Positions 38,216 through 48,713 of a stretch of DNA of 64,000 nucleotides are shown here, one piece after another. A model generated the notes under the pieces. That model was not told the DNA's origin. It saw only the letters and a list, made by a program, of their open reading frames with translations, and did no database searches. Position 1 is the first letter of the stretch, and each line of letters begins with the position of its first letter. Both the position numbers and the translations under genes were made by a program. The DNA is taken from the NCBI RefSeq assembly GCF_007991755.1, contig NZ_BJYY01000015.1, forward strand, positions 1-64,000, read 5' to 3'. The DNA comes from Cellulomonas aerilata. GTDB taxonomy: Bacteria > Actinomycetota > Actinomycetes > Actinomycetales > Cellulomonadaceae.

Positions 38216-40336
38216 ATGTCCCCGCGCGCCCCCCGCGGACTTCGCACCAGCCTTCGCGCCCAGCTCGTCACCATGGGAGCGGGCGCCGTCGTGCTCACCG
38301 CGGTCCTGCTGACGGCGCTCAGCGGTGTGCAGACCGGCGCCCTCGCCCGCCAGGCCGGCGCCGACGTCGACCACCTGAACTCCGCCGCCATGGACCAGAC
38401 GTCCGTCCAGGCGCTGGGTCTCGTCTCCACCCAGGTCGCCACCGTCACCGAGCGCATGGAGGCGTCCATCCGCGTGGCGCAGCAGGTGCTCGCCTCGCAC
38501 GGTCCGCTGGCCCTCGAGGGCGCGGTCCCGTGGACCGTGACCAACCAGGTGACCAAGGCCCAGACGTCGATGGAGCTGCCCCGGGTGACCGTCGGGGGCC
38601 GGTGGCTGGGCCAGAACGCCGACATGGCGACGCCCACCCCCGTCGTCGACGACATCGCCGCCCTGCTCGGCACCCCGACGACCCTCTTCCAGCGCACCGG
38701 CCCGGAGGGCGACATGCTCCGGGTCGCGACGAGCGTGCCCACGGACACCGGCGCTCGGGCCATCGGCACCGCCATCCCGGCCAGCCAGCCGGACGGGACG
38801 CCGACCCCGGTCGTCCAGGCGCTCCTCGCCGGCGAGAGCTTCTTCGGCACCGCGACGGTCGTCGGCAAGCCGTACGTCAGCGCGTACGCCCCGATCGTGG
38901 TGGGGGGCGAGGTCATCGGCGCCCTGTTCGTCGGGCTCGCGCAGACCGAGGTCGACGTCCCGCTGCGCGCGGCGCTGGCGGACGTCCGGGTCGGCGGGAC
39001 CGGCTACATGACGGTGCTCGACGCCGCCGGTACGCACGTCGTCCCGCCGCCCGGCGCGGTGGAGGGGGAGTCCGCGCTCGAAGACGTGGACGCTGCCGGG
39101 GACCCGTACGCGCAGCGCCTCCTCGACGCCGCCGCGCAGCTCGAGCCCGGCGGCACCGCGGTCGTGCGGGTCGACACGGTCGCCGGCGGTCCGGCGACGG
39201 TGCACCTCACCCGGTTCGCGCCGTGGGGCTGGACGCTCGCCGCGTGGGGCTTCGACAGCGAGCTCCAGGTCGTCCCGGACCGGCTCCAAGCGGGCTCCAC
39301 CGCGCTGGTGCGCAACGGGCTGCTCGCCGGGCTCGCCGTCACCCTGGCCGCGGGCGCGCTCGTCGTGCTCGTCTCCGGCCGCATCGTCGGCCGGGTGGGC
39401 CGGCTGACCCAGGCCCTGCGCCGCGTGGCTGCCCGGGACCTCTCGGTCCAGGTGCACGCGGAGGGCGCCGACGAGATCGGCGTGATGGGCATCGCGCTCG
39501 GCGAGGCGATCGACGGGATGCGGGACGCCGTCGGGCGCATGCAGGCGAGCGCGGACTCCGTGCGCGCGACGGCGAGCCACCTCGACGGCTCCAGCGGGAC
39601 CCTCGGTGAGGTCGCCGGGGCGGCGACGACACGCGCGGACAGCGCCGCACGGAGCGCGTCGGTGGTGAGCTCGGAGGTCCGGGCGGTGACCGCCGCGATG
39701 ACACAGATGCGGTCGGCGATCAGCTCCATCGCGGAGGGCGTCGCCGCTGCGAGCACCCAGGCGAGCGCCGCGGTGGACATGACCGCGGACGCCGCGGAGG
39801 CCGCGACCCGGCTGGGCGGCTCGTCGTCGGAGATCGCCGCCGTCCTCACCACGGTCACGCAGATCGCCGGCCAGACGAACCTGCTGGCGCTGAACGCGAC
39901 CATCGAGGCGGCGAGGGCCGGCGAGGCCGGGCGCGGGTTCGCCGTCGTCGCCGGTGAGGTCAAGGACCTCGCGCAGCAGACGGCGCACGCGATCGAGACC
40001 ATCGGTCCGGTGCTGACCGCGGTGTCCCGCGACGCCGGGGACGTCCGCAGCGCCATCGAGCGGATCACGGCGTCCATCGTCGTCGTCGACCAGCACCAGT
40101 CCGCGATGGCGGCTGCCGTCGAGGAGCAGACGACGACCACGGGGGAGATCGAGCGCAACCTGGTCACAGCCGCCACCAGCACGACCGACATCGCCGGGAC
40201 GGTCACCTTCGTCGCCGAGGCCGCGCAGCAGACGTCCGCCGGTGTCGAGGACGTGCGCCGCGCCGTCGCCGACCTCGGCAGCGTGGCCGCCCGGCTCGGG
40301 GCCGGGGTGGAGGAGTTCACGCTGGCCCGCTCCTGA
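38216..40336 (+). CDS. Methyl-accepting chemotaxis protein
   Basis: 706 residues. One membrane helix at about 15-40, a large extracytoplasmic sensor (about 45-360) of the Cache_3-Cache_2 type ([53 protein letters not shown]), a second helix near 365-390, HAMP, and a cytoplasmic signalling coiled coil. The CheA/CheW-binding tip [22 protein letters not shown] is at about 548-569. No CheR-tethering pentapeptide at the C-terminus. No other chemotaxis or flagellar gene is in the window, so it is an orphan receptor for a chromosomal system elsewhere; small carboxylates are common ligands of this Cache type, an inference only. Confidence 0.94.
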   Translation: MSPRAPRGLRTSLRAQLVTMGAGAVVLTAVLLTALSGVQTGALARQAGADVDHLNSAAMDQTSVQALGLVSTQVATVTERMEASIRVAQQVLASHGPLALEGAVPWTVTNQVTKAQTSMELPRVTVGGRWLGQNADMATPTPVVDDIAALLGTPTTLFQRTGPEGDMLRVATSVPTDTGARAIGTAIPASQPDGTPTPVVQALLAGESFFGTATVVGKPYVSAYAPIVVGGEVIGALFVGLAQTEVDVPLRAALADVRVGGTGYMTVLDAAGTHVVPPPGAVEGESALEDVDAAGDPYAQRLLDAAAQLEPGGTAVVRVDTVAGGPATVHLTRFAPWGWTLAAWGFDSELQVVPDRLQAGSTALVRNGLLAGLAVTLAAGALVVLVSGRIVGRVGRLTQALRRVAARDLSVQVHAEGADEIGVMGIALGEAIDGMRDAVGRMQASADSVRATASHLDGSSGTLGEVAGAATTRADSAARSASVVSSEVRAVTAAMTQMRSAISSIAEGVAAASTQASAAVDMTADAAEAATRLGGSSSEIAAVLTTVTQIAGQTNLLALNATIEAARAGEAGRGFAVVAGEVKDLAQQTAHAIETIGPVLTAVSRDAGDVRSAIERITASIVVVDQHQSAMAAAVEEQTTTTGEIERNLVTAATSTTDIAGTVTFVAEAAQQTSAGVEDVRRAVADLGSVAARLGAGVEEFTLARS

Positions 40337-40353
40337 CCGCACGACCCCTGCAC

Positions 40354-40400
40354 GACGACGAGGGCCCGCTCCGGACCGGCCCGGAGCGGGCCCCGTCGTC
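40354..40400. terminator. Terminator between MCP gene and fumC
   Basis: A 20-bp stem with one bulged A (40361): 40354-40374 with 40381-40400, loop ACCGGC; placed between convergent genes and usable from both strands. Confidence 0.8.
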
Positions 40401-40413
40401 CGTCAGGCCCGTG

Positions 40414-41853
40414 TCACGCCTGGGGCGGGCGGGTCATCGCCATGACGTCGAGGGCGCTGTCCAGCTGGGCCTCGCTCACCTCGCCGCGCTCGACGAACCC
40501 GAGTGCCACGACCGCCTCGCGCACCGTGACGCCGTGCTTGACGGCGTGCTTGGCCACCGTGGCCGCGGCCTCGTAGCCGATGACCCGGTTGAGCGGCGTG
40601 ACGATCGACGGCGACGACTCCGCCAGCGCCCGCGCCCGCTCCACGTTCGCCTCGATGCCGGCGACCGTCTTGTCGGCCAGCACGGTCGAGGCGTTGGCGA
40701 GCAGCCGCACCGACTCCAGCACCCCGAGCGCGATGACGGGGATCTGCACGTTGAGCTCGAACGCGCCGCTGGCTCCGGCCCAGGCGACGGTCGCGTCGTT
40801 GCCGATGACCCGGGCGGCGACCATGAGGACCGCCTCCGGGATCACCGGGTTGACCTTGCCCGGCATGATGGACGAGCCCGGCTGCAGGTCGGGGATGGTG
40901 ATCTCGCCGAGGCCCGTGTTGGGTCCCGAGCCCATCCAGCGCAGGTCGTTGCAGATCTTGGTCAGGCTGACGGCGATGGTCCGCAGGGCCCCGGACAGCT
41001 CGACGAGCCCGTCGCGGTTGCTCTGCGCCTCGAAGTGGTCGCGGGCCTCGGTCAGGGGCAGGCCGGTGTCCTCCACCAGCAGGGCGATCACCCGCTGCGG
41101 GAAGCCGGCCGGGGTGTTGATGCCGGTGCCGACCGCCGTCCCGCCCAGCGGGACCTCGGCCGCTCGGGGCAGGGCCGCCTGCAGCCGCTCCACGCCGTAG
41201 CGGACCGCCGCCGCGTACCCGCCGAACTCCTGACCCAGGGTGACCGGCGTCGCGTCCATGAGGTGCGTCCGACCGGACTTCACGACGTCGGCGAACTGCG
41301 TGGCCTTCGCCTCCAGCGCCTGCGCGAGGTGCTCCAGCGCGGGGACGAGCTCGTGCACGACGCCCGAGGTCGCAGCCAGGTGCACCGACGTGGGGAACAC
41401 GTCGTTGGAGGACTGCGAGGCGTTGACGTGGTCGTTCGGGTGGACGGGGCGGCCCAGCCGCTGGGTCGCGAGGGTCGCGAGCACCTCGTTGGTGTTCATG
41501 TTCGACGACGTGCCCGACCCGGTCTGGAAGATGTCGATCGGGAAGTGCTCGTCGTGCGCGCCGGCGGCCACCTCGTCCGCCGCGGCGGCGATGGAGTCCG
41601 CGACCTCCCGGTCCAGCACGCCGAGCTCGGCGTTGGCCTGGGCCGCCGCCTTCTTGATCCGCGCGAGCGCCTCGATGTGGCTGCGCTCCAGGCGAGTGCC
41701 CGAGATGGGGAAGTTCTCCACCGCCCGCTGGGTCTGCGCGCGGTACAGCGCGTGGGCGGGTACGCGGACCTCGCCCATCGTGTCGTGCTCGACGCGGTAC
41801 TCGGGCTCGGCGGCGGGGGGCTGGGTGGCGGCGGCATCGCTCATGGCGCTCAT
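40414..41853 (-). CDS. fumC: Class II fumarate hydratase
   Basis: Iron-independent fumarase of the TCA cycle (fumarate to malate), aspartase/fumarase superfamily, 479 residues. Signature loop [24 protein letters not shown] contains the catalytic Ser; [42 protein letters not shown] and [22 protein letters not shown] are the other conserved blocks. The start may be three codons downstream (ATG41844), as both are in frame and neither has a Shine-Dalgarno. Downstream partner of carbonic anhydrase on the minus strand; 186 bases separate them. Confidence 0.95.
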   Translation of the reverse strand: MSAMSDAAATQPPAAEPEYRVEHDTMGEVRVPAHALYRAQTQRAVENFPISGTRLERSHIEALARIKKAAAQANAELGVLDREVADSIAAAADEVAAGAHDEHFPIDIFQTGSGTSSNMNTNEVLATLATQRLGRPVHPNDHVNASQSSNDVFPTSVHLAATSGVVHELVPALEHLAQALEAKATQFADVVKSGRTHLMDATPVTLGQEFGGYAAAVRYGVERLQAALPRAAEVPLGGTAVGTGINTPAGFPQRVIALLVEDTGLPLTEARDHFEAQSNRDGLVELSGALRTIAVSLTKICNDLRWMGSGPNTGLGEITIPDLQPGSSIMPGKVNPVIPEAVLMVAARVIGNDATVAWAGASGAFELNVQIPVIALGVLESVRLLANASTVLADKTVAGIEANVERARALAESSPSIVTPLNRVIGYEAAATVAKHAVKHGVTVREAVVALGFVERGEVSEAQLDSALDVMAMTRPPQA

Positions 41854-42039
41854 GGTGCCGCGCGCCCCGGCGCGGGGAAAATCGGCGGCGTCGCGGGGCG
41901 AGCAGGGGCCGGCCCCCGACGGCGGGGCAGATCAGACGGGCAGCCACCAGTCCGGGCGCGGCCGACCGGTCACGCCCGGAGCGCCAGGCCCGACGGAGCC
42001 GGTCCGGCCCGGTGCACCAGGCCCGGCGCGGCCGACCGG

Positions 42040-42690
42040 TCAGGCCGCGGGGGCGTCCTCGCCGATGTCGCCCACGACCTCGACCAGGGACACGCGCCCG
42101 TCGGCCAGGGTGTACTCCGCGCCCACGATCGCGCAGCGCCCCGCGGCGACGGCCTCGGAGAGGGCCGCGGAGTAGCTCTGCAGCATCTGCACCGTGTGCC
42201 GGGTGTGCACCCGGCCCAGGGTGGCGGCGTCGAGGTCGCCCGCGAGCGCCCCGACCGGGCTGCCCAGGCCCACGATGCTCGGGATGACCCGGTCGATGAT
42301 CGCGCGCACGAACCCGGTGGGCAGCTCGCCGGTCGTCAGCGCCTTGGTGGCCGCCGCGACGGCGCCGCACCGGTCGTGCGCGAGCACGACCACCAGCGGC
42401 GTGTGCAGCAGGTCCACGCCGAACTCGATGGACCCGACCACGGTGGTGTCGAGCACGTGCCCGGCGGTGCGGACCACGAACAGGTCCCCGAGGCCCTGGT
42501 CGAAGATCAGCTCGGCGGCCACCCGGGAGTCCGCGCAGCCGAAGATGACGGCGAACGGCCGCTGCTCCTCGGCCAGCTCGGTGCGCCGGTCGATGCTCTG
42601 CGACGGGTGCTCCATCTCACCGGAGACGAAGCGGGCGTTGCCCGCCTGGAGCTGGGCCCAGGCGGCGGCGGGGGTCGTGGGTCGAGACAT
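42040..42690 (-). CDS. Beta-class carbonic anhydrase
   Basis: Zinc enzyme interconverting CO2 and bicarbonate. 216 residues; the zinc ligands and partner residues are all present: Cys52, Asp54 and Arg56 in FGCADSRVAAELIFDQGLGDLFVVRTAG and His105 and Cys108 in LAHDRCGAVAAA. ATG42690 is preceded at 6 bases by CACGAT on the minus strand, suggesting a leaderless message. It may supply bicarbonate for carboxylases; neighbours are fumC and a sugar kinase. Longer in-frame extension upstream is Arg/Gly shadow sequence. Confidence 0.94.
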   Translation of the reverse strand: MSRPTTPAAAWAQLQAGNARFVSGEMEHPSQSIDRRTELAEEQRPFAVIFGCADSRVAAELIFDQGLGDLFVVRTAGHVLDTTVVGSIEFGVDLLHTPLVVVLAHDRCGAVAAATKALTTGELPTGFVRAIIDRVIPSIVGLGSPVGALAGDLDAATLGRVHTRHTVQMLQSYSAALSEAVAAGRCAIVGAEYTLADGRVSLVEVVGDIGEDAPAA

Positions 42691-42696
42691 GGCGCC

Positions 42697-42702
42697 ATCG
42701 TG
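42697..42702 (-). promoter_or_regulatory. Candidate -10 box, leaderless start of the carbonic anhydrase gene
   Basis: Minus-strand CACGAT ends 6 bases before ATG42690; no ribosome-binding site between. Confidence 0.3.
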
Positions 42703-42767
42703 GCAGGCGTGCGCCCGCTGTCCAGCCGGCGTCCAGCGGCGTCCGACCCCGCGCGGTGCCGCGTCGC

Positions 42768-43766
42768 TCACGCGGGCGCGGGGGCGCCGCCGTCCACCTC
42801 GGCCGCGCGGGGCGGGTCCGCCCCCGGTCGTGAGACCGTCACCGCCGCGATGCGGGCGCACCGCTCGAGCACGGGGACCAGCACCTCGGCACCGACGCCG
42901 CCGAGCGCGATGCGGTGCATCGCGCCGAGCAGCCCCGCCGACCACAGCCCGTCGACCAGGCCGGCCATGAAGGAGTCCCCGGCGCCGACGGTGTCGGCGA
43001 CGTCCACACGCGGCGCGGGCACGTCGACCTCCACGCCGCCGGCCGTGACGGCGAGCGCGCCCTCCCCGCCGCGGGTGACCACCACGAGCGCCGGCCCGCG
43101 GGTCGCCCACCGGACCGCCACGTCGTGCGGCCGGGCGCCCGGCTCGAGCCAGGCCAGGTCCTCGTCGCTCACCTTCACGACGTCCGCCAGCGCCACGAGC
43201 CGCTCCACGAGGTCGCGCGCCTCGTCGTGGTCGCCGAGCAGGTCGGGCCGGATGTTCGGGTCGTAGGTGATCGTGGCGTCCAGCCGGGACTCGGCCAGGA
43301 TCCGCAGGACCGCCGGGCCGCCGGGCGCGCGGGCTGCGCCGATGGTGCTGGTGTGGACCACGACGACGTCGGTCAGGTCGGGGACGGCCTCGGCCGGGAC
43401 CTGCCAGTCCAGGTCGAACGTGTAGGTGGCGGCACCGCTCGCGTCGAGGGTGGCCGTGGCCACGGACGTGTGGTCGGCGCCGTCGCTGCCGGGGGTCAGC
43501 CGAACCGCGGACCGCTCCAGGTGCTCCCGGACCGTGCGGCCCCGCTCGTCCGTCCCGATCCACGTCAGGAGGTCGACCGGGCGGTCCAGGCGACCCAGCC
43601 CGAGCGCGACGTTGGCCGGGCTGCCCCCGGGGTGCTCCTGGGTCGAGCCGTCCAGGCGCCGGACGACGTCGACCAGCGCCTCGCCGATCACCAGAGCACG
43701 TCCCGCAGGCGCCGGGCCGGAGCGCCCGGGCGGGTCGGTCGCGACGCTGCCCGCGGTGTCGGTCAC
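42768..43766 (-). CDS. PfkB-family carbohydrate kinase (fructokinase-like)
   Basis: 332 residues from GTG43766. The N-terminal motif [14 protein letters not shown] and [15 protein letters not shown] (sugar site), then [12 protein letters not shown], and the C-terminal ATP/anion-hole motif [18 protein letters not shown] with catalytic Asp. Resembles fructokinases, but sugar specificity cannot be read from sequence. Its start overlaps the stop of xseB as GTGA, an unusual coupling of a sugar kinase to exonuclease VII. The last 35 residues are Pro/Ala-rich. Confidence 0.9.
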   Translation of the reverse strand: MTDTAGSVATDPPGRSGPAPAGRALVIGEALVDVVRRLDGSTQEHPGGSPANVALGLGRLDRPVDLLTWIGTDERGRTVREHLERSAVRLTPGSDGADHTSVATATLDASGAATYTFDLDWQVPAEAVPDLTDVVVVHTSTIGAARAPGGPAVLRILAESRLDATITYDPNIRPDLLGDHDEARDLVERLVALADVVKVSDEDLAWLEPGARPHDVAVRWATRGPALVVVTRGGEGALAVTAGGVEVDVPAPRVDVADTVGAGDSFMAGLVDGLWSAGLLGAMHRIALGGVGAEVLVPVLERCARIAAVTVSRPGADPPRAAEVDGGAPAPA

Positions 43767-44020
43767 GGTGCAGTCTCCTCGTCCTCGTCGCCGGCGTGCG
43801 CAGCCGCCAGCCGCCGTCGGGCGCCGTCCAGCCACTCCTGGCAGCGGGTCGCCAGCGCCTCCCCGCGCTCCCACAGCGCGAGCGACTCCTCGAGCGTCGC
43901 CCCGCCCGCCTCGAGCCGGGCCACGACGGCGACCAGGTCGTCGCGGGCCTGCTCGTAGCTCAGCGTGGACACGTCCGGACCGGCGTCCGGGCCGGGCCGG
44001 GGGGTGGAGGTCGTCGACAC
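43763..44020 (-). CDS. xseB: Exodeoxyribonuclease VII small subunit
   Basis: 85 residues from GTG44020; the family core is [52 protein letters not shown], which forms the helical hairpin coating the large subunit. The GTG start is favoured because GATACT on the minus strand ends 7 bases before it; ATG44050 would add ten non-conserved residues. The first 25 residues are Pro/Asp-rich. Works with XseA to degrade single-stranded DNA in both directions. Overlaps the kinase gene by 4 bases. Confidence 0.93.
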   Translation of the reverse strand: MSTTSTPRPGPDAGPDVSTLSYEQARDDLVAVVARLEAGGATLEESLALWERGEALATRCQEWLDGARRRLAAAHAGDEDEETAP

Positions 44021-44027
44021 GCTTGCC

Positions 44028-44033
44028 AGTATC
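44028..44033 (-). promoter_or_regulatory. Candidate -10 box, leaderless start of xseB
   Basis: Minus-strand GATACT ends 7 bases before GTG44020. It gives xseB and the kinase a promoter separate from xseA. Confidence 0.4.
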
Positions 44034-44095
44034 CACGGCGCCCCGGACATCCCGCCGGGCGGCCGGGTCCTGCGGGAGCCGGCGCTCGCGGCCGG

Positions 44096-45343
44096 TCAGG
44101 CGGAGGTGACCGTCGCAGCCAGCTCGCCGTCCGCGAGCCGGACCCGCAGGCGGTCCCCGCCGGCGACGTCGTCGGGACTGCGCACCACGGCGCCGTCCAC
44201 CCGCTGCACCACCGCGTAGCCGCGCTCGAGCGTCGCCGCGGGGGACAGTGCGCGGACCTGGGCGGCCAGGCGCAGCGTCTCCGCGGTGCCCCGGGCGAGC
44301 GCCTGCTCCATCGCGCGACGGCCGGCGTCGCGCCGGGCGAGCACCTCGGCGGCCCGGCCGGTGACCATCACCTCGGGCATCGCCAGGACAGGTCGGGACC
44401 GGACGGAGTCCAGGCCCGTCTGCTCCCGCGCGACGAGTTGCGTCACGGCGCCTCGGATCCGCCGGCGCGCCTGCACCAGCCGCGCGCGCTCCTCGGACAC
44501 GTCCGGCACGATGCGCCTGGCCGCGTCCGTCGGCGTGGAGGCGCGGTAGTCCGCCACCAGGTCGAGCAGCGGGGTGTCGGTCTCGTGCCCGATCGCGCTC
44601 ACCAGCGGGGTGCGGCAGTCGGCCGCCGCGCGCACGAGCATCTCGTTGCTGAACGGCAGCAGGTCCTCGACCGCGCCCCCGCCGCGCGCGACGACGATGA
44701 CCTCGACGCGGGGGTCCGCATCGAGCTCGCTGATCGCGGCACTGACCTGCGGCACTGCGCCGGGGCCCTGCACCGCGACCTCGCGGATCTCGAAGGTGAC
44801 GTCCGGCCAGCGCTCGCGGGCGTTGACGACGACGTCGTGCTCGGCCTTGGACCCGCGCCCGCAGACCAGGCCGATGACGTGCGGCAGGAACGGCAGGGCC
44901 ACCTTCCGCGAGGCGTCGAACAGCCCCTCCTGGGCGAGCACGCGCTTGAGGTGCTCGATCCGGGCGAGGAGCTCGCCGACCCCGACCGGGCGGAGCTCCT
45001 CGGCCTGCAGCTGGAAGGACCCGCGCTTGGTCCAGTAGGTCGGCCGGGCGCGGACGACGACGTGAGATCCCTCACGCACCGTCGCCCCCGTGGCGTCCAG
45101 GACCTGGGCGCGCACGGAGACCGGCAGCGACATGTCGACGTCGGTGTCGCGCAGGACGAGGTACGCCGTCGCGCCGGTCGCACGCCTGTTCAGCTGCACG
45201 ACCTGGCCCTCGACCCACACCGGCGCCATCTTCGAGACGTAGTCGGCGATCTTCGCCGAGAGCAGGCGCACCGGCCACGGACGGTCTGCGGTGGTCTCGA
45301 GGGCACGGGCGGGCAGCGGCTGTGGTGCGGTCCCCTCGGTCAC
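44096..45343 (-). CDS. xseA: Exodeoxyribonuclease VII large subunit
   Basis: 415 residues. An N-terminal OB fold ([31 protein letters not shown] to [19 protein letters not shown]) is followed by the nuclease core: [80 protein letters not shown], then a helical segment and [12 protein letters not shown] near the C-terminus. The start is GTG45343; upstream in-frame Arg-rich sequence is not coding. Only 29 bases separate this start from divergent ispH. Function: degradation of single-stranded DNA, mismatch and crosslink repair. Confidence 0.95.
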   Translation of the reverse strand: MTEGTAPQPLPARALETTADRPWPVRLLSAKIADYVSKMAPVWVEGQVVQLNRRATGATAYLVLRDTDVDMSLPVSVRAQVLDATGATVREGSHVVVRARPTYWTKRGSFQLQAEELRPVGVGELLARIEHLKRVLAQEGLFDASRKVALPFLPHVIGLVCGRGSKAEHDVVVNARERWPDVTFEIREVAVQGPGAVPQVSAAISELDADPRVEVIVVARGGGAVEDLLPFSNEMLVRAAADCRTPLVSAIGHETDTPLLDLVADYRASTPTDAARRIVPDVSEERARLVQARRRIRGAVTQLVAREQTGLDSVRSRPVLAMPEVMVTGRAAEVLARRDAGRRAMEQALARGTAETLRLAAQVRALSPAATLERGYAVVQRVDGAVVRSPDDVAGGDRLRVRLADGELAATVTSA

Positions 45344-45360
45344 CGGCTCAGGGTGCCACG

Positions 45361-45366
45361 TACCAT
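45361..45366 (+). promoter_or_regulatory. Candidate -10 box, leaderless start of ispH
   Basis: TACCAT ends 6 bases before GTG45373 within the 29-base divergent gap; the -35 must lie inside the xseA gene. Confidence 0.5.
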
Positions 45367-45372
45367 GGGCAG

Positions 45373-46389
45373 GTGAGCGAGCAGCGCAAGAGAGTCCTCC
45401 TGGCGGCCCCGCGCGGGTACTGCGCCGGCGTCGACCGGGCCGTCGTCGCGGTCGAGAAGGCGCTGGAGCACTACGGCGCACCCGTGTACGTGCGCAAGGA
45501 GATCGTCCACAACAAGTTCGTCGTGGAGACCCTCACCGAGCGCGGCGCCGTCTTCGTCGACGAGACCGACGAGGTGCCCGAGGGCGCCCGTGTCGTGTTC
45601 TCCGCGCACGGCGTCTCGCCCGCCGTCCACGCCGCGGCCGCCGTCCGCGGCCTGAAGACGATCGACGCCACCTGCCCGCTGGTCACCAAGGTGCACAAGG
45701 AGGCCGTGCGGTTCGCGGCCGACGACTACGACATCCTGCTCATCGGTCACGAGGGTCACGAGGAGGTCGAGGGCACCGCGGGTGAGGCGCCCGCGCACAT
45801 CCAGGTCGTGAACTCCCCCGAGGAGGTGCACAAGGTCACCGTCCGGGACCCGGACAAGGTCATCTGGATCTCGCAGACCACGCTCTCCGTCGACGAGACG
45901 ATGGAGACGGTCCGGCGCCTGCGGGAGCGGTTCCCGACCCTGCAGGACCCGCCCAGCGACGACATCTGCTACGCCACCCAGAACCGTCAGGTCGCGGTCA
46001 AGAAGCTGGCGCCGCACTGCGACGTCGTCATCACCGTGGGGTCGGCGAACTCCTCCAACTCCGTCCGGCTCGTCGAGGTCGCCCTCGACGCCGGCGCACG
46101 CGCCTCGTACCGCGTGGACCGCGCGAGCGAGGTCGACCCGGCCTGGTTCGACGGCGCCACCACCGTGGGCGTGACGTCGGGCGCGTCCGTGCCCGAGATC
46201 CTCGTGCGCGACGTCCTCGAGCTGCTGGCCGGGCTGGGCTACGACTCGGTGGAGGAGGTGCGGACGGCGACCGAGGACCTCATGTTCTCGCTGCCGCGCG
46301 AGCTGCGCACCGACCTCAAGGCCGCGGGCGAGCCGCCGGCCCGTCCGCGCCGCGGCGCCCGCCGCGAGCTCGCCGTCGAACCGGTCTGA
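45373..46389 (+). CDS. ispH: 4-Hydroxy-3-methylbut-2-enyl diphosphate reductase
   Basis: Last enzyme of the MEP isoprenoid pathway, yielding IPP and DMAPP. 338 residues. The three iron-sulfur cluster cysteines are Cys17 ([12 protein letters not shown]), Cys101 ([11 protein letters not shown]) and Cys199 ([11 protein letters not shown]); substrate residues include [19 protein letters not shown], the TxxN-like GSANSSNS and TSGASVPE. The C-terminal 25 residues are basic and not conserved. GTG45373 is chosen because TACCAT lies 6 bases upstream. It feeds the cis-prenyltransferase seen at 35.5 kb. Confidence 0.97.
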   Translation: MSEQRKRVLLAAPRGYCAGVDRAVVAVEKALEHYGAPVYVRKEIVHNKFVVETLTERGAVFVDETDEVPEGARVVFSAHGVSPAVHAAAAVRGLKTIDATCPLVTKVHKEAVRFAADDYDILLIGHEGHEEVEGTAGEAPAHIQVVNSPEEVHKVTVRDPDKVIWISQTTLSVDETMETVRRLRERFPTLQDPPSDDICYATQNRQVAVKKLAPHCDVVITVGSANSSNSVRLVEVALDAGARASYRVDRASEVDPAWFDGATTVGVTSGASVPEILVRDVLELLAGLGYDSVEEVRTATEDLMFSLPRELRTDLKAAGEPPARPRRGARRELAVEPV

Positions 46390-46451
46390 CCCGCCGCACC
46401 GGCCACGCCGGCCCGGCAGCCGCGCGAGGCGCCCGCGGCGGGACCGGTGCC

Positions 46452-47786
46452 CTACCCGGTGCCCTCCACCGGGCCCCGGCGGTCGATCGGCACCACGCCG
46501 TCCAGGCGGTCGCCGACGCAGGTGAGCAGCTCCGGCGCGCTGACGGCGCTCAGCCGCGGGTTGGCGGCCGGCGGCGTCGGCAGGTCGGCGTCCACGACGT
46601 CCAGGTCGGCGAACCGGCGCGCCGTGACGAGCACGCGGGTCTCCAGGCTGGACACCGTCTGGTTGTAGGCGCCGGCCGCGCTGTCCAGCGCCCGCCCCAG
46701 CCGGGTCACGTGGCCCCCGAGCGTCGCCAGGCGCCCGTGCAGCTCTTTGCCCAGGGTCAGCACCTGCTGGGCGTTCGCGGCCAGCGAGTCCTGCCGCCAG
46801 GCGTACGCGACCGTGCGGAGCAGGGCGAGCAGCGTGGTCGGTGTCGCGATGACGACGTCGCGCTCGACGGCGTACTCGAACAGGGTCGGGTCCTGGTCGA
46901 GCGCCGCGTGCAGCAAGGCCTCCACCGGCACGAACATGACCACGAACTCCGGCGACGGCTCGAACTGGTCCCAGTAGCGCTTGGCGGCGAGGTCGTCGAC
47001 GTGCTTGCGCACGTGCCGGACGTGCGCGCTCATCCGGGCGGCCCGCGTCGCCTCGTCGCGCGCCTGGGCGGCCTCGAGGAAGCCCAGGAAGGCCACCTTG
47101 GCGTCCACCACGATGCTCTTGCCGCCCGCGAGCCGGACGACCATGTCGGGCCGCAGCGGACCGTCGTCCGTGCGCACCTGGGCCTGCTCGACGAAGTCGA
47201 CGTGCGCGAGCATCCCGGCCGACTCCACGACGCGGCGCAGCTGCAGCTCGCCCCAGCGTCCCCGCACGTGCGAGGAGCGCAGCGCCGTGACCAGCTCGGC
47301 CGTCTCCGTGCGCAGCCCCTCGGACGCCGCACGCATCGCCTGGACCTGCTCGCGCAGCGCGGCCTGACCGGTCAGCCGGCCCTGCTCCGCGGTGGTGAGC
47401 TCGGCGCGGACCTGCTCCAGCGTGCGCCCCAGCGGCTCCACGAGGCGGCGCACCGCCTCCTCGCGCTGCGCGAGCTCGACCGCGTGGCTCTGCTGACCAG
47501 CGCGCAGCCGCTGGTCCGCCAGGGCCAGGAACTGCTCGTTGTTCTGCGCCAGCGCGTCCGCGGCCAGGGCGCGGAACCGGTCGGTGAGGCGCTCCTGGTC
47601 CGCCTCGAGCGTGCGGATCCGCTCGGCGTGCGCCTGCCGCTCGCCGGCGAGCTCGGCGTGCGCGCGGGCCAGTCCGAGCTGCGCCCGGTGGACGGCCGCG
47701 GCGGAGCGACGCCCGGCGAGCAGCGCACCGAGGACCGCTCCGAGCACGAGCGCGGCCAGGGCGAGGACGACGTCCAGTGGGTCCAT
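46452..47786 (-). CDS. rmuC: RmuC-family DNA recombination protein
   Basis: 444 residues from ATG47786. One N-terminal membrane helix (DVVLALAALVLGAVLGALLAG), a long coiled coil to about residue 165, then the nuclease-like RmuC core: RGRWGELQLRRVVESAGMLAHVDFVEQ, RPDMVVRLAGGKSIVVDAKVAFLGFLEA, FVVMFVPVEALLHAALDQDPTLFEYAVERDVVIATPTTLLALLRTVAYAWRQD. The Asp/Lys in DAKV resemble a restriction-enzyme-like site. ATG47816 is an alternative start but precedes the membrane helix by ten extra residues. The family limits recombination at inverted repeats. It converges with ispH. Confidence 0.92.
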   Translation of the reverse strand: MDPLDVVLALAALVLGAVLGALLAGRRSAAAVHRAQLGLARAHAELAGERQAHAERIRTLEADQERLTDRFRALAADALAQNNEQFLALADQRLRAGQQSHAVELAQREEAVRRLVEPLGRTLEQVRAELTTAEQGRLTGQAALREQVQAMRAASEGLRTETAELVTALRSSHVRGRWGELQLRRVVESAGMLAHVDFVEQAQVRTDDGPLRPDMVVRLAGGKSIVVDAKVAFLGFLEAAQARDEATRAARMSAHVRHVRKHVDDLAAKRYWDQFEPSPEFVVMFVPVEALLHAALDQDPTLFEYAVERDVVIATPTTLLALLRTVAYAWRQDSLAANAQQVLTLGKELHGRLATLGGHVTRLGRALDSAAGAYNQTVSSLETRVLVTARRFADLDVVDADLPTPPAANPRLSAVSAPELLTCVGDRLDGVVPIDRRGPVEGTG

Positions 47787-47873
47787 GCCGCCGACCGTGC
47801 CAGGTGCCTCCGACATCGGACGGCATCACGGTGAGCACGCGCCGCGTCGGCGTGGCGTGTCGGGGCCGCTGGA

Positions 47874-47879
47874 TAGCCT
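47874..47879 (+). promoter_or_regulatory. Candidate -10 box, leaderless start of the ABC ATPase gene
   Basis: TAGCCT ends 6 bases before ATG47886 with no Shine-Dalgarno between. Identical hexamer to the metB box. Confidence 0.5.
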
Positions 47880-47885
47880 GACGCC

Positions 47886-48713
47886 ATGACGCACCCCGCT
47901 GCGCCCGTCCCCCCGCCGCCCGCCCCCGACCCCGCCCCGGACCCGGACCCGAGCACCCCGGCCCCGGCGCTCGCGCTGCGCGGCCTGTGGAAGCGGTTCG
48001 GGGACAAGGTCGCCGTCGCCGGGATCGACCTCGACGTCCCGGCCGGCTCCTTCTTCGGCCTCGTCGGTCCGAACGGCGCAGGCAAGACCACCACGCTGTC
48101 CATGGCCACCGGGCTGCTGCGGCCCGACGCGGGCGAGGTGCTCGTCCAGGGTCGGTCCCTGTGGGCGGACCCGACCGCGGCCAAGCGACTCCTCGGGGTG
48201 CTGCCGGACGGCGTGCGCCTGTTCGACCGCCTGACCGGGGCCCAGCTCATCACCTACGCCGGCCTGCTGCGGGGCATGGACCGCGACACGGTCGCCGAGC
48301 GCACGCAGGACCTGCTCGCGACCCTCGACCTGGCCGCGGACGCCGACACGCTGGTGGTCGACTACTCGGCCGGCATGACCAAGAAGGTGGCCCTCGCGGC
48401 GGCCCTGATCCACGCCCCGCGGCTGCTCGTGCTGGACGAGCCGTTCGAGGCGGTCGACCCGGTGTCGGCCGCGAACATCCGCGAGATCCTGCACGCCTAC
48501 GTCGCGACCGGCGGCACGGTCATCGTGTCCTCGCACGTCATGGACCTCGTCCAGCGCATGTGCGACCACGTCGCGGTGGTCGCCGGGGGCCGGTTGCTCG
48601 CGGCGGGCACGGTCGACGACGTCCGCGCCGGCTCGACCCTGGAGGAGCGCTTCGTCGACCTCGTCGGCGGACGCCGGACCGGGGAGGGGCTCGCGTGGTT
48701 GCGCACCTCCTGA
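47886..48713 (+). CDS. ABC exporter ATP-binding protein
   Basis: 275 residues. After a Pro-rich 30-residue lead the ATPase domain shows ALRGLWKRFGDKVAVAGIDLD, Walker A GLVGPNGAGKTTTLSMATGLL, signature YSAGMTKKVALAAALIHAP (a variant of LSGGQ), Walker B LLVLDEPFEAVDPVS and the H-loop SSHVMDLVQRMCDH. The subtype resembles ATPases of ABC-2 exporters. The gene overlaps the next membrane-protein gene by 19 bases, so they form one exporter. The substrate is unknown. Confidence 0.93.
   Translation: MTHPAAPVPPPPAPDPAPDPDPSTPAPALALRGLWKRFGDKVAVAGIDLDVPAGSFFGLVGPNGAGKTTTLSMATGLLRPDAGEVLVQGRSLWADPTAAKRLLGVLPDGVRLFDRLTGAQLITYAGLLRGMDRDTVAERTQDLLATLDLAADADTLVVDYSAGMTKKVALAAALIHAPRLLVLDEPFEAVDPVSAANIREILHAYVATGGTVIVSSHVMDLVQRMCDHVAVVAGGRLLAAGTVDDVRAGSTLEERFVDLVGGRRTGEGLAWLRTS

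Noticed and set aside
41955-42042. 18-bp direct repeat GGCGCGGCCGACCGGTCA at 41955 and 42025 as an attachment or regulatory site
   Set aside because: The second copy overlaps the carbonic anhydrase stop codon and the neighbouring sequence is generally repetitive GC-rich DNA; no mobile gene lies between.
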